64,000 bases of DNA from NCBI GenBank assembly GCA_963665165.1, contig OY761989.1, positions 682,001-746,000 of the forward strand, read 5' to 3'. This document shows positions 34,325 to 43,533 of this stretch, in pieces; position 1 is the first letter of the stretch; each line of letters begins with the position of its first letter. The DNA comes from G963663315 sp963665165 (GTDB taxonomy: Bacteria > Pseudomonadota > Gammaproteobacteria > Arenicellales > Poriferihabitantaceae). Position numbers and translations under genes: made by a program. A model generated the notes under the pieces. That model saw nothing but the letters and a program-made list of their open reading frames with translations, was not told the origin of the DNA and searched no databases.

Positions 34325-35560
34325 TTAGCCGAGCAACTGCAAAACGGCGCGCAGATAAATTCGCGCAGATGCCGTCAGTTCATCAATGGACACATATTCA
34401 TCCAGCGTATGAGCCTGGTAGATCGACCCCGGACCGCACACGACCGCCGGGCAAAGAAAGTGCGGCGCGTCAGTCGCCGCCGGGAATACCCCGACATCGG
34501 CGGGCCGACCCTGTACGGCCTCGAATGCCGAAGCGATGGTCGAGACCACTTCTGATTCAACCGGTGTATCGAGGGCTGCGTTGTCGACGGTCGGTTGACC
34601 GATTTCATATCTGAAATCGGGGTTTTGGCGGGAGATGCCTTCCAGAATACCGAGGTATTCCGCGATGATCGCCTCCGGGGTTTCACCGGGCAGGAATCGC
34701 CGGTCGACTTCCAGTTCACAGTAATCAGGCACCGCGGAAGAGATCGTGCCCCCCTTGATCACTCCCGGATTGACCCGCGCATGTCCGCAGACGGGATGTC
34801 CGGGCCGGGCCGCCAGATCATCCGCGTAGCGCTCGATCCCCTTGACCACATCGGCCATCAGGCTGATCGCGTTGACTCCCGTTTCAGGGACGCTGGAATG
34901 GCAGGCCTTGCCGAATGTCCGGATGTGCATGCACAACTGTCCCTTGTGGGTATGGCATACCTTCAGTTCAGTCGGCTCGCCGACAATCGCCAGATCCGGG
35001 AGGGGCCCGTTTTCTGAAATATCCTTCGAACCGATCATGCCGTGTTCTTCATCCACTACCCCGGCGATAAGCAGATCGCCCGCCAGCCGGATGTCATGGT
35101 TTTGCAGGATGTGGGCCACCTCGATATAGGCCGCGAGCGCCGCCTTCATATCACACGAACCGCGGCCGTATAAACGGCCGTCCCGGATCACCGGATCGAA
35201 CGGACCCGGGTAGCCTTCAACGCCCACGGTATCAAGATGACCCGCCAGCATCACGCATTTCCTGTGTTCGCTCTTGCGCTCACGGCCGATAATCCGTCCG
35301 AACACATTGGGCCGGCCGGCCACCACTTCCCGTCTCGAGGTCTGCAAGCCGAGCGCGGCCATCCGATCCTGATAGAGGTCGGCGAATTCCAGTTCACGAC
35401 AGCTTTCTGTGACGTTGCCGTCGAATGGATTGACGCTCGGCGTGGCCACCATGTCCGCGAGGCTGGTTACCAGACGCGACTCATCGACTTCATCCACAAG
35501 CCCGGCAATGGTTTCGTCGTCGAGTTTGCGCCCGTTGGCAGGAGTCGTTTGCCGCGCCAC
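34325..35560 (-). CDS. M20-family deacetylase (acetylornithine deacetylase-like)
   Basis: Di-zinc amidohydrolase of the ArgE/DapE family, 411 residues. Metal and catalytic motifs: MLAGHLDTVGVEGYPG near 104, YGRGSCDMKAALAAY near 130, VVDEEHGMIGSKD near 166 (catalytic Glu-Glu), VGEPTELKVCHTHKG, ACHSSVPETGVNAI and the terminal His in IYQAHTLDEYV. The start codon is GTG 35560. Without other arginine genes nearby, the specific N-acyl substrate is unsure; the ArgE branch is the best match. Confidence 0.82.
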   Translation of the reverse strand: MARQTTPANGRKLDDETIAGLVDEVDESRLVTSLADMVATPSVNPFDGNVTESCRELEFADLYQDRMAALGLQTSRREVVAGRPNVFGRIIGRERKSEHRKCVMLAGHLDTVGVEGYPGPFDPVIRDGRLYGRGSCDMKAALAAYIEVAHILQNHDIRLAGDLLIAGVVDEEHGMIGSKDISENGPLPDLAIVGEPTELKVCHTHKGQLCMHIRTFGKACHSSVPETGVNAISLMADVVKGIERYADDLAARPGHPVCGHARVNPGVIKGGTISSAVPDYCELEVDRRFLPGETPEAIIAEYLGILEGISRQNPDFRYEIGQPTVDNAALDTPVESEVVSTIASAFEAVQGRPADVGVFPAATDAPHFLCPAVVCGPGSIYQAHTLDEYVSIDELTASARIYLRAVLQLLG

Positions 35561-35725
35561 TATTGTCCCCCGGTTCCGTAATACAAGTGATAAGATTGTG
35601 ACATCAAACCGCGTTCAAATCCATGTATTCCTGAGTCGGCGGCGACAATCGGAGGCAACCGGAAAGCGGTGAAATCAAACAGGCACAGTGAAAAAACGGG
35701 AACAGAAAAGCGGGTTCGACGGAAC

Positions 35726-36298
35726 ATGACGGACAAAACAAGATGCGGGTGGTGTGGGGATGACGCGCTGTACCGGGAATATCATGACACGGAATGGGGG
35801 AAGCCACTGCATGACGAACGAAAGCTGTTCGAGTTTCTCTGTCTCGAAGGAGCGCAGGCGGGATTGAGCTGGATCACCATCCTGAGAAAACGTGAGCGTT
35901 ACATCCAGGTATTTGACGGGTTCGACCCCGAAAAAATCGCAAGATACGACGAGGGTAAAATCGGTGAACTGCTCGGTGACTCCGGCATCGTGCGCAATAA
36001 ACTGAAAGTGAACGGGTTTGTGAAAAACGCCCGGGCCTGCCTGGACATGCGGGAGCGGGGCCTCTCTCTTGACGAGTATTTCTGGGAATACGTGGACGGC
36101 CAGCCGATCCGGAACAACTGGAGCGAGGCGTGGCAGGTACCAGCCAATACGCCGTTATCGGACGCGATCAGCAAGGATTTGAAAAAGCGCGGCTTCGTCT
36201 TTGTCGGCAGTACGATCTGCTATGCTTTCATGCAGGCCACCGGGATGGTCAACGATCACCTCGTCCACTGTTACCGCCACCAGCAGCTTGCCGGTTGA
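35726..36298 (+). CDS. tag: DNA-3-methyladenine glycosylase I
   Basis: Removes N3-methyladenine from alkylated DNA. 190 residues from ATG 35726 (RCGWCGDDALYREYHDTEWG), chosen because Tag proteins start this way; the frame extends 19 codons upstream. Zinc-binding residues are Cys in RCGWC, His in YREYHD and the C-terminal HCYRH pair. The substrate pocket segment QAGLSWITILRKRERY and FVGSTICYAFMQATGMVNDH are also clear. Confidence 0.93.
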   Translation: MTDKTRCGWCGDDALYREYHDTEWGKPLHDERKLFEFLCLEGAQAGLSWITILRKRERYIQVFDGFDPEKIARYDEGKIGELLGDSGIVRNKLKVNGFVKNARACLDMRERGLSLDEYFWEYVDGQPIRNNWSEAWQVPANTPLSDAISKDLKKRGFVFVGSTICYAFMQATGMVNDHLVHCYRHQQLAG

Positions 36299-36328
36299 CT
36301 CTCCCGGATCGCCGCACCCTGTCGCGCT

Positions 36329-38248
36329 CTATCTCACCAGCAACTGGTTGACCCGTTTCACGAATTCGTTCGGGTTTTTCAATGGCGCTCCTTCCGCCAG
36401 TACGGCCTGGTCGAACAGGAGATTCGCCCACTCATCGGCAAGGTCCGCCTCGACATCGATCTGTTTGACAATCTGGTGCTCGGGATTGATTTCCAGGATC
36501 GGTTTCGCAACCGGGGCTTCCTGTCCGATCGACTGCAGGATTCGTTCCATGTTGCCGCCGAGGTCATGTTCATCCGCTACCAGGCAGCTTGGCGAATCCA
36601 CCAGCCGGTCTGAAACGCGAACTTCCTTGACCTGATCCTTGAGTACCGATTTGAGCTTCTCGATCAGCGGCTTCATGTCCTCTTCCTTCTTCTCGCTTTC
36701 CTCCTTGCTTTTCGCGGTGACCAGGTCGTCGATATCCAGACCGCCCCTGGCGATGGATTTGAGCGCTTTTCCTTCGTACTCACGCAGATGGTTGACGAAC
36801 CACTCGTCGACCGGGTCGGTCAAAAGCACCACCTCGATCCCGTTTTTGCGGAACACTTCGAGATGCGGGGAGGATTTTGCGGCGTTATGGTTCTCAGCCG
36901 AGATGTAATAGATTTCCTTTTGCTTCAAAGGCATGCGCGCAATGTAGTCATCCAGTGAGATGGTCTGCGCCTCATCGTCCCGGTGGGTGGTTGTGAACCG
37001 GGCCAGTTTTGCCAACGTGTCCCTGTTCTGGAAATCCTCGACCACGCCTTCTTTCAGGACACGGCCGTATTCTTTCCAGAGCGCATTGTATTTTTCTTCA
37101 TCCTTGCTGGCTATCTTGCCCAGTTCCGTCAGTACTTTCTTTACGGAAGCGGCGCGGATCTTGTCGATTTCCTTGTTTTGCTGCAGAAATTCACGCGAAA
37201 CATTCAGCGGCAGGTCGGTCGAATCCACCAGGCCGCGCACGAACCGCAGATAATTCGGCATCAGTTTCTTCGCGTCATCGGAAATGAAGATGCGCCGGAC
37301 ATACAATTTGATGCCGTGGCGCTGTTCCCGATCCCATAAATCGTACGGCGCCTTCGATGGAATGTAGAACAGGGAGATGTATTCCATCCTGCCTTCAACC
37401 CGGTTATGAATCGTAAGGGCGGGGGGTTCGGGATCGTAGGTCAGGGAGGTGTAGAACGCATTATGTTCCTCTTCGGAAATGTCCTTTTTCGCCCGCGCCC
37501 ATAATGCCGAGCCCTTGTTGATGGTTTCCCATTCGACGGCCTGATCCTTTACCGGTTTGCCGTCATCGTCCAGCTCCGGGCTTTTTTTCATCCGGATCGG
37601 CAGGGAAATATGATCCGAGTATTTCGAGATGATGCCGCGTACCCTGAATTCCCCGGCGTACTCCTTGCAGTCCTTTTTCAACTGGATGATGATTTCCGTT
37701 CCCCGCTGTGGCCGGTCGATGGACTCAAGCGTATATTCCCCACTGCCATCGGATACCCACTTGACTCCTTCACTACTCTTTGTCCCGGCCTTGCGGGTCA
37801 GTAGCGTAACCTTTTTTCCGACCAGAAAACTGGAATAGAAGCCGACTCCGAACTGCCCGATCAGACTGCTGTCCGCCGATTTGTCCTTGCTCATTTTTTC
37901 GAGAAACGCCCTCGTGCCGGAGCGGGCAATGGTGCCGATATCGGCAATCACTTCATCGTGGGTCATGCCGATGCCGTTGTCGGTGACGGTTACGGTTTTC
38001 TTCTTTTCATCCGCCTCCACCCGGATACCGAGGGCGCCATCGTCTTCGAGAAGCGCATCATCGGTCAGCGATTCAAATCTCAGTTTGTCGCAGGCGTCCG
38101 AGGCGTTTGAAATCAGTTCCCGCAGGAATATCTCCTTGTCGCTGTACAGGGAATGGATCATCAGGTGCAGCAGTTGCTGCACTTCGGTTTGAAATGAATG
38201 GGTCTGGACGGCGTCATTCCGGGACGAGGTTTTTGTGCTCATGGTCAT
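36329..38248 (-). CDS. htpG: Hsp90-family chaperone HtpG
   Basis: ATP-dependent cytoplasmic chaperone, 639 residues, normal length. GHKL ATPase motifs: ELISNASDACDKLRF near 43 (catalytic Glu and Mg-binding Asn), VTDNGIGMTHDEVI near 92 and IGQFGVGFYSSFLVG near 130. Middle domain with the conserved RGLVDSTDLPLNVSREFLQ and a C-terminal dimerisation region. A very good heat-shock promoter lies 31-59 bp upstream. Confidence 0.95.
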   Translation of the reverse strand: MTMSTKTSSRNDAVQTHSFQTEVQQLLHLMIHSLYSDKEIFLRELISNASDACDKLRFESLTDDALLEDDGALGIRVEADEKKKTVTVTDNGIGMTHDEVIADIGTIARSGTRAFLEKMSKDKSADSSLIGQFGVGFYSSFLVGKKVTLLTRKAGTKSSEGVKWVSDGSGEYTLESIDRPQRGTEIIIQLKKDCKEYAGEFRVRGIISKYSDHISLPIRMKKSPELDDDGKPVKDQAVEWETINKGSALWARAKKDISEEEHNAFYTSLTYDPEPPALTIHNRVEGRMEYISLFYIPSKAPYDLWDREQRHGIKLYVRRIFISDDAKKLMPNYLRFVRGLVDSTDLPLNVSREFLQQNKEIDKIRAASVKKVLTELGKIASKDEEKYNALWKEYGRVLKEGVVEDFQNRDTLAKLARFTTTHRDDEAQTISLDDYIARMPLKQKEIYYISAENHNAAKSSPHLEVFRKNGIEVVLLTDPVDEWFVNHLREYEGKALKSIARGGLDIDDLVTAKSKEESEKKEEDMKPLIEKLKSVLKDQVKEVRVSDRLVDSPSCLVADEHDLGGNMERILQSIGQEAPVAKPILEINPEHQIVKQIDVEADLADEWANLLFDQAVLAEGAPLKNPNEFVKRVNQLLVR

Positions 38249-38278
38249 ACAGGTAAAGGGATTTTGATTTGACTGCTG

Positions 38279-38307
38279 AAAATGGGGGCGGGTTGTGATC
38301 TTTCAAG
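38279..38307 (-). promoter_or_regulatory. Sigma-32 heat-shock promoter of htpG
   Basis: On the minus strand: -35 CTTGAAA (38307-38301), 13-bp spacer, -10 CCCCATTTT (38287-38279). This matches the sigma-32 consensus CTTGAAA-N13-15-CCCCATnT, and places the start point some 20 nt before the htpG ATG. Confidence 0.8.
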
Positions 38308-38345
38308 CGATTTTACGCGGTTCTCTTGCCTGAAGTTGATAATGA

Positions 38346-38374
38346 TTGACCTGAAGGGCCATAATTCGTATATT
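38346..38374 (+). promoter_or_regulatory. Sigma-70 promoter of the tRNA cluster
   Basis: TTGACC (38346-38351), 17-bp spacer, TATATT (38369-38374), 33 bp before tRNA-Pro. It is back to back with the htpG heat-shock promoter, about 40 bp away. Confidence 0.65.
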
Positions 38375-38407
38375 CCGCAGGCTTTGCAGGTATGATGCAA
38401 AAGAACA

Positions 38408-38484
38408 CGGGGTATAGCGCAGTCTGGTAGCGCGCCTGCTTTGGGAGCAGGATGTCGGGAGTTCAAATCTCTCTACCCCGACCA
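38408..38484 (+). tRNA. tRNA-Pro(UGG)
   Basis: Complete cloverleaf of 77 nt including encoded CCA. Acceptor CGGGGTA pairs with TACCCCG; the anticodon loop is TTTGGGA with anticodon TGG; T-loop TTCAAAT. First gene of the four-tRNA cluster. Confidence 0.95.
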
Positions 38485-38503
38485 GTTTTCCGTTTTGTCC
38501 GTT

Positions 38504-38902
38504 GCGCCCGTAGCTCAACCGGATAGAGCAACGGCCTTTAAGCTTCATTCTGGCATTTGGCCACAGGGTTTTGTGCAGAGTGGAACCGGGAGCCTTCGGA
38601 AGGAACAAGTAACTTTCGAAGTGGAGGGCACTGTATCGGTGGAACCTTAACGCAGGCGGGTCACGAAGTTGTGTCTGTGGTCCGTCCGGCGATGGCAATA
38701 CCGAGGAAACCCGATTCGATCTGTTAGAATCGGACCGGGGATCCGTAGAGACTATACGTGCCCCGCCTGAAATGGCGAAGATATAGTCCAGACTCCAAAC
38801 CCGGCGGGTTGGTTGGTACACCCTCAACTCTCCGGGGCGGTGAAAACCGTAGTGGGTAAGCTAAGCCGTAGGTTACAGGTTCGAATCCTGTCGGGCGCGC
38901 CA
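38504..38902 (+). tRNA. tRNA-Arg(UCU), interrupted by a group I intron
   Basis: Exon 1 is 38504-38538 and exon 2 is 38861-38902, together 77 nt with encoded CCA. Joined, they give acceptor GCGCCCG/CGGGCGC, D-arm AGCTCAACCGGATAGAGC, anticodon stem ACGGC/GCCGT with loop CTTCTAA (anticodon TCT) and T-arm with TTCGAAT. The gene is unreadable as a tRNA unless the 322-nt insert in the anticodon loop is removed. The intron separates the first and second anticodon bases. Confidence 0.9.
38539..38860 (+). ncRNA. Group I self-splicing intron
   Basis: 322 nt between tRNA-Arg exons. The 5-prime exon ends in T and the intron ends in G (GGGTAAG before CTAAGCC), both required for group I splicing. The conserved R and S core elements are plain: GTAGAGACTATACGTG (38745-38760) and AAGATATAGTCC (38778-38789). 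Their GACTATA and TATAGTC segments form P7. No homing endonuclease frame fits inside. Such ribozymes excise with a free guanosine cofactor. P1 and its internal guide could not be assigned confidently by eye, so the 5-prime splice site is fixed by the tRNA structure and could shift by one T. Confidence 0.88.
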
Positions 38903-38950
38903 TTTATGGCCATAACGATTTTCGTTCAGGGTGTTTTTTACAGGTTTGTG

Positions 38951-39026
38951 GTGAGCGTAGCTCAGTTGGTAGAGCCCCGGATTGTGATTCCGGTCGTCGT
39001 GGGTTCGAGTCCCATCGTTCACCCCA
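38951..39026 (+). tRNA. tRNA-His(GUG)
   Basis: Cloverleaf with acceptor GTGAGCG/CGTTCAC (one G-T pair), anticodon loop ATTGTGA with anticodon GTG, T-loop TTCGAGT and encoded CCA. The base before it (38950) is G, able to be the extra G-1 opposite C73 that histidine tRNAs need. Confidence 0.94.
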
Positions 39027-39054
39027 TTTAATAGTGAAACTGCGAACAGGAACT

Positions 39055-39139
<85 letters not shown>

Positions 39140-39215
39140 TTTTTCAGCCTGTACTACAGGACGACGGCATTCGATACCAGGATATAGAGATAATGAAAGT
39201 TTTGAGGAACTGAAA

Positions 39216-40538
39216 ATGCAGGTTTCCGTTGAAGAGTCTGGCGCTATCGAGCGAAAACTTGCCATTTGCGTACCGTCTGACGAGATTGAATCAGAGGTAT
39301 CCAAACGACTGCACGATGCTGCCAGAAAGACGCGCATTCCGGGTTTCAGGCCCGGCAAGGCGCCCTTGCGTATTATCCGGCAACGATATGCTCCCGGGAT
39401 TACCAACGAGGTCGTGATGGAGACCATCCAGTCGAGTTACGACGCCGCGCTGCAGCAGCAGGAGATTGTTCCGGCCGGGCTGCTTTCGATTGATCCTGTA
39501 CCGTATGAGTCAGGCAATGACCTGGAGTTCGTCGCGACCATAGAAGTCTTTCCGTCCATTCCTTCACTGGACCTGGACGGGGTGACCATCCGTAAACCGG
39601 TAGTCGAGGTGACCGGGCAGGACGTGGACAATACGATGGAGGATATTCGCCTGCGTCATGCGGATAATTATGCCGCCAGACAGGGAAAATCGGAAAAAGG
39701 CGACAAGCTGACGGTCGATTTTGAAGGAAAAATAGAGGGTGAGAGCTTTGAAGGGGGAGCAGTACAAGGGCATTCCTTCATCCTCGGCAACCGGGAGATG
39801 CCGGAAGAGTTTGAAAACGGGCTTGTCGGTGTCGTCCGGGATGAAGTCAGCGTGATTTCCGTTTCGTATCCGGAGATCTACAATATTCCCGTTCTGGCTG
39901 GCAAGGAGGTCGAATATACGATCACGACCAAAGCGATAGAGCAACCGGAATTGCCCGAACTCGATGATGAGTTCGCCAAAAAAATGGGGGTCGATGAGGG
40001 TGGTATGGAAAAATTGCGGGAGGAGGTGAAAAACAATCTGGCGCGTGAACTGGATGAGCGTTTGCGGGGTGTGATTCACCAAAGGGTCATGGACGGGCTG
40101 CTGCAGAAAAACGAAATCGAAGTGCCGAAATCACTGGTCGAAAATGAAATTGACCATTCGGTGCGAAGGCTTGAACAGTACATGGCGGCCCAGGGCCTGC
40201 CGGCGGGTGAAGTCAATCGGGATCTTTACGTGGACGAAGCGAAGAGGCGGGTTGCCCTGAGTCTGATCGTCAAGGCGATTATTGACAAGGAGGTGATTCA
40301 GGTGGACCCGGAAGCGGTCAAGGCGAGGGTGACCAGGCTGGCGGCCAGCTATGAGCAGCCGGAAGCCTTTGTAAGCCATTTCATGTCGGACCCCGAACAG
40401 GCGAAGAGGATCGAAGCGGTCATGTTCGAAGAACAGGTTGTGGAAACGATGCTGGAAACGGCGACCGTTGAAGAGGAAAAACTCTCACTTCGGGAATTCA
40501 TGAACGAGCAGGATTCTGGCGCCAGAACCGGAGCCTGA
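39216..40538 (+). CDS. tig: Trigger factor, ribosome-bound chaperone/PPIase
   Basis: 440 residues. The ribosome-binding signature GFRPGKAPLRIIRQRY is near 44-60. The FKBP-type PPIase domain runs about 150-240 (GDKLTVDFEGKIEGESFEGG, EFENGLVGV), then the helical substrate-binding arms. It docks near the exit tunnel and folds nascent chains. Begins an operon-like run with clpP and clpX, a standard arrangement. Confidence 0.96.
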   Translation: MQVSVEESGAIERKLAICVPSDEIESEVSKRLHDAARKTRIPGFRPGKAPLRIIRQRYAPGITNEVVMETIQSSYDAALQQQEIVPAGLLSIDPVPYESGNDLEFVATIEVFPSIPSLDLDGVTIRKPVVEVTGQDVDNTMEDIRLRHADNYAARQGKSEKGDKLTVDFEGKIEGESFEGGAVQGHSFILGNREMPEEFENGLVGVVRDEVSVISVSYPEIYNIPVLAGKEVEYTITTKAIEQPELPELDDEFAKKMGVDEGGMEKLREEVKNNLARELDERLRGVIHQRVMDGLLQKNEIEVPKSLVENEIDHSVRRLEQYMAAQGLPAGEVNRDLYVDEAKRRVALSLIVKAIIDKEVIQVDPEAVKARVTRLAASYEQPEAFVSHFMSDPEQAKRIEAVMFEEQVVETMLETATVEEEKLSLREFMNEQDSGARTGA

Positions 40539-40579
40539 TCGGGTAGCATTGCCGGAGACCACGATGCACGGAGACTAAA

Positions 40580-41179
40580 ATGAAAACCGAAAATATCAAT
40601 TTTGTGCCCATGGTGGTGGAATCCACCGGACGCGGGGAAAGGGCTTATGATATCTATTCCCGGCTGCTCAAGGAGCGGGTCGTCTTCATGGTCGGCCCGG
40701 TGGACGACCACATGGCCAACATCATCGTCGCGCAACTGCTGTTCCTCGAGTCGGAAAACCCGGAGAAGGATATTTCCCTGTATGTGAACAGTCCGGGCGG
40801 CAACGTTTCATCGGGCCTGGCGGTGTACGACACCATGCAGTTCATACGGCCGGATGTCAGTACCGTGTGTATCGGCCAGGCCGCCAGTATGGGGGCCGTG
40901 ATCCTGGCCGGAGGGGAAAAGGATAAACGCCACGCGTTGCCCCATTCCAGGGTGATGATTCATCAGCCCATGGGCGGATCCCAGGGCCAGGCGTCCGATA
41001 TTGAAATTCATACCCGGGAGATCCTTGGGGTCAGAGAGCGGCTCAACCAGATTCTCTCGAATCATACCGGTAAATCCCTGGGTACGATCAAGACCGATAC
41101 GGACAGGGACAATTTCATGAGCGCCGAGGATGCCCGGAAATATGGCATTATTGATTCTGTATTAAAAAAACGGTTATAG
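40580..41179 (+). CDS. clpP: ATP-dependent Clp protease proteolytic subunit
   Basis: Serine protease that forms two heptameric rings, fed by ClpX. 199 residues. Catalytic Ser in GQAASMGAVILAGG near 97, His in LPHSRVMIHQPMGG near 122, and the Asp in TDRDNFMSAEDA near 171. The N-terminus has a short propeptide-like leader (MKTENINFVPMVVE). 41 bp after tig, with ribosome site GGAGACT. Confidence 0.96.
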   Translation: MKTENINFVPMVVESTGRGERAYDIYSRLLKERVVFMVGPVDDHMANIIVAQLLFLESENPEKDISLYVNSPGGNVSSGLAVYDTMQFIRPDVSTVCIGQAASMGAVILAGGEKDKRHALPHSRVMIHQPMGGSQGQASDIEIHTREILGVRERLNQILSNHTGKSLGTIKTDTDRDNFMSAEDARKYGIIDSVLKKRL

Positions 41180-41224
41180 TTGGAGATTGGCGGCTACTAC
41201 AATACGATAATTGACCGAATAGCG

Positions 41225-42508
41225 ATGACTGACGAAACCTCAGCTAGAAACGAGAAGCTGCTTTACTGTTCCTTTTGCGGTAAAAGCCAGCACGAAGCCA
41301 GGAAACTGATCGCCGGACCATCTGTCTTCATTTGTGACGAATGTGTCGATCTTTGCAACGGAATTATTCGCGATGAAATCACCGGCGAGGCCTCTCCCGC
41401 GGGCAATGAATCCGGATTTCCAAAACCCCGGGAAATCCACGCTATTCTTGATGACTATGTGATCGGACAGCAGGACGCGAAGAAAATGCTGTCGGTTGCG
41501 GTTTACAACCACTACAAAAGAATTGAAAACGAAGAAGCGAATTCCGCCGTTGATATTTCCAAAAGCAATATTCTCCTGATTGGCCCGACCGGCTCAGGCA
41601 AGACGTTACTGGCCGAGACGCTGGCGAAACAGCTGAACGTCCCGTTCACGATTGCGGACGCGACCACGCTGACCGAAGCCGGTTATGTCGGCGAGGATGT
41701 TGAAAATATCATCCAGAAGTTGCTTCAGGCCTGCGATTATGAAGTTGAAAAAGCCGAGGTCGGGATCGTTTATATTGACGAGATCGACAAGGTGTCACGC
41801 AAGGCCGAGGGGCCGTCCATTACCCGTGATGTTTCCGGGGAAGGCGTTCAACAGGCCCTGCTGAAACTGATTGAAGGCACCATTGCCGCAATTCCGCCGC
41901 ATGGCGGGCGCAAACATCCCCACCAGGAATTGCTGCAGGTGGATACCCGCAATATCCTGTTCCTGTGCGGCGGCGCTTTCGCGGGTATCGAGAAGGTCAT
42001 CCAGGACCGGACCGAAAAGTCCGGCATCGGGTTCGGCGCCGATATCAAGGATAAATCACCAGATCAAAGGTCCAATGAACTGCTGCAGAAACTGGAGCCT
42101 GAAGATCTGGTCAAGTTCGGGTTGATCCCGGAGTTTGTGGGCCGGCTCCCGGTGATTGCGACGCTCGAAGAGCTGGATGAAGAATCCCTTGTGCGGATTC
42201 TGGTCGAACCCAAAAACGCCCTGACGAAGCAATATCAGACCCTGTTCAAATTTGAAGGCGTCGAGCTGGAATTCCGCGAAGACGCGCTGCGTCAGATTGC
42301 GATCAAGGCCATGGATCGTAAATCAGGCGCCAGAGGGCTGCGCTCGATCATGGAGGGCGCATTGATAGAAACGATGTACGAGTTACCTTCGCTCGAGGGG
42401 ATCAACAAGGTCGTGGTCGATTCCTCAGTGATTACCGAAGGTTCGCGGCCGCTTTATGTATACGAGAAGGAAAAGGCCAAAAAAACGGCTGCCATGCTGT
42501 CAACCTGA
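41225..42508 (+). CDS. clpX: ClpX, AAA+ unfoldase of ClpXP
   Basis: 427 residues from ATG 41225. The zinc-binding domain YCSFCGKSQHEARKLIAG with CDECVDLC is near 14-45, Walker A GPTGSGKTLLAETLA near 119, Walker B GIVYIDEIDKVSRKAEG near 181, pore and RKH-type loops, and sensor-2 KSGARGLRSIMEGAL near 366. Recognises tagged substrates and threads them into ClpP. 45 bp after clpP. Confidence 0.96.
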   Translation: MTDETSARNEKLLYCSFCGKSQHEARKLIAGPSVFICDECVDLCNGIIRDEITGEASPAGNESGFPKPREIHAILDDYVIGQQDAKKMLSVAVYNHYKRIENEEANSAVDISKSNILLIGPTGSGKTLLAETLAKQLNVPFTIADATTLTEAGYVGEDVENIIQKLLQACDYEVEKAEVGIVYIDEIDKVSRKAEGPSITRDVSGEGVQQALLKLIEGTIAAIPPHGGRKHPHQELLQVDTRNILFLCGGAFAGIEKVIQDRTEKSGIGFGADIKDKSPDQRSNELLQKLEPEDLVKFGLIPEFVGRLPVIATLEELDEESLVRILVEPKNALTKQYQTLFKFEGVELEFREDALRQIAIKAMDRKSGARGLRSIMEGALIETMYELPSLEGINKVVVDSSVITEGSRPLYVYEKEKAKKTAAMLST

Positions 42509-42524
42509 CCGACCCTGACTGGTC

Positions 42525-43526
42525 ATGGCCGAATCCGCTTCCCTGGAATCCAGCCCCCGGACCAAGGGGCCGTGGAACTGGCATCCGCAGTTGCCTTTGG
42601 TAATGCCGCCGATTTTCGTATGGCCTCCACAACCCGTTGAAGCGTTGAAATTTATTCTGGGCCGGGGGTTTGCGCTGTCCCAGATGATGATTTTCGTCCT
42701 GCTGGGGTTTGTCACCTGGTTCTACCTCTCTCCGGGAATCGAGGGATGGAAGACCTTTTCGACAGGCTGGGTCTTTCAGGTCTGGGCGATCAATATGGGA
42801 CTCTCCGTGGTGGTCGCAGGTGGCCTGCATCTTTATTTCCATACCTGGAAATGCCAGGGCAAGGTGCAAAGATACGAGCATCGGGAACTGGCCAGGAACA
42901 ACCGGGCATTCCTGTTCAACAATCAGGTCTGGGACAATATTTTCTGGAGCTGCGCCAGCGGTGTCACGGTCTGGACCGGTTTCCAGGTATTGCTGATGTG
43001 GGCCTATGCCAACCAGATCATCATGTGGAATACCTGGTCAGGCAATCCGTACTGGTTCGTCAGCCTGTTCCTGATACTGGTGGCATGGGAGTCGATGCAT
43101 TTCTACTTCGTACATCGGCTGATTCACTGGCCACCGTTATACCGGATTGCCCACGCCCTGCATCACAAGAACGTCACGATCGGGCCATGGTCGGGGCTGG
43201 CGATGCATCCGATCGAGCACCTGTTTTATTTCAGCACCGTGCTGATTCATCTGGTCATTCCTTCCCACCCGGTCCACATGTTCTTCCATATCTACCTGAC
43301 CGCCCTGTCAGCCTATACCGGGCACGTCGGGTTCGAATCCATTGTGATCAAGGGAAAATCCACGCTCGGCATCGCGAACCTGTTCCATCAACTCCATCAC
43401 CGATACTTCGAATGCAACTACGGAACGCCGTATATGCCCTGGGACAAATGGCTCGGCACCATGCACGACGGCACCGAGGAAGCAACCCGCAGGATCAACC
43501 AGCGCCGGGCCAGTATGAATTCCTGA
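42525..43526 (+). CDS. Sterol desaturase/fatty acid hydroxylase family protein
   Basis: Integral membrane di-iron oxygenase family, 333 residues with about five helices. The histidine clusters are present: HFYFVHRLIHW near 192, AHALHHKN near 213, and FHQLHHRYFECNYG near 285, matching the HxxxH, HxxHH, HxxHH pattern. The substrate (fatty acid, carotenoid or sterol-like lipid) is unknown. It starts 16 bp after clpX. Confidence 0.85.
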   Translation: MAESASLESSPRTKGPWNWHPQLPLVMPPIFVWPPQPVEALKFILGRGFALSQMMIFVLLGFVTWFYLSPGIEGWKTFSTGWVFQVWAINMGLSVVVAGGLHLYFHTWKCQGKVQRYEHRELARNNRAFLFNNQVWDNIFWSCASGVTVWTGFQVLLMWAYANQIIMWNTWSGNPYWFVSLFLILVAWESMHFYFVHRLIHWPPLYRIAHALHHKNVTIGPWSGLAMHPIEHLFYFSTVLIHLVIPSHPVHMFFHIYLTALSAYTGHVGFESIVIKGKSTLGIANLFHQLHHRYFECNYGTPYMPWDKWLGTMHDGTEEATRRINQRRASMNS

Positions 43527-43533
43527 TCTTCCG

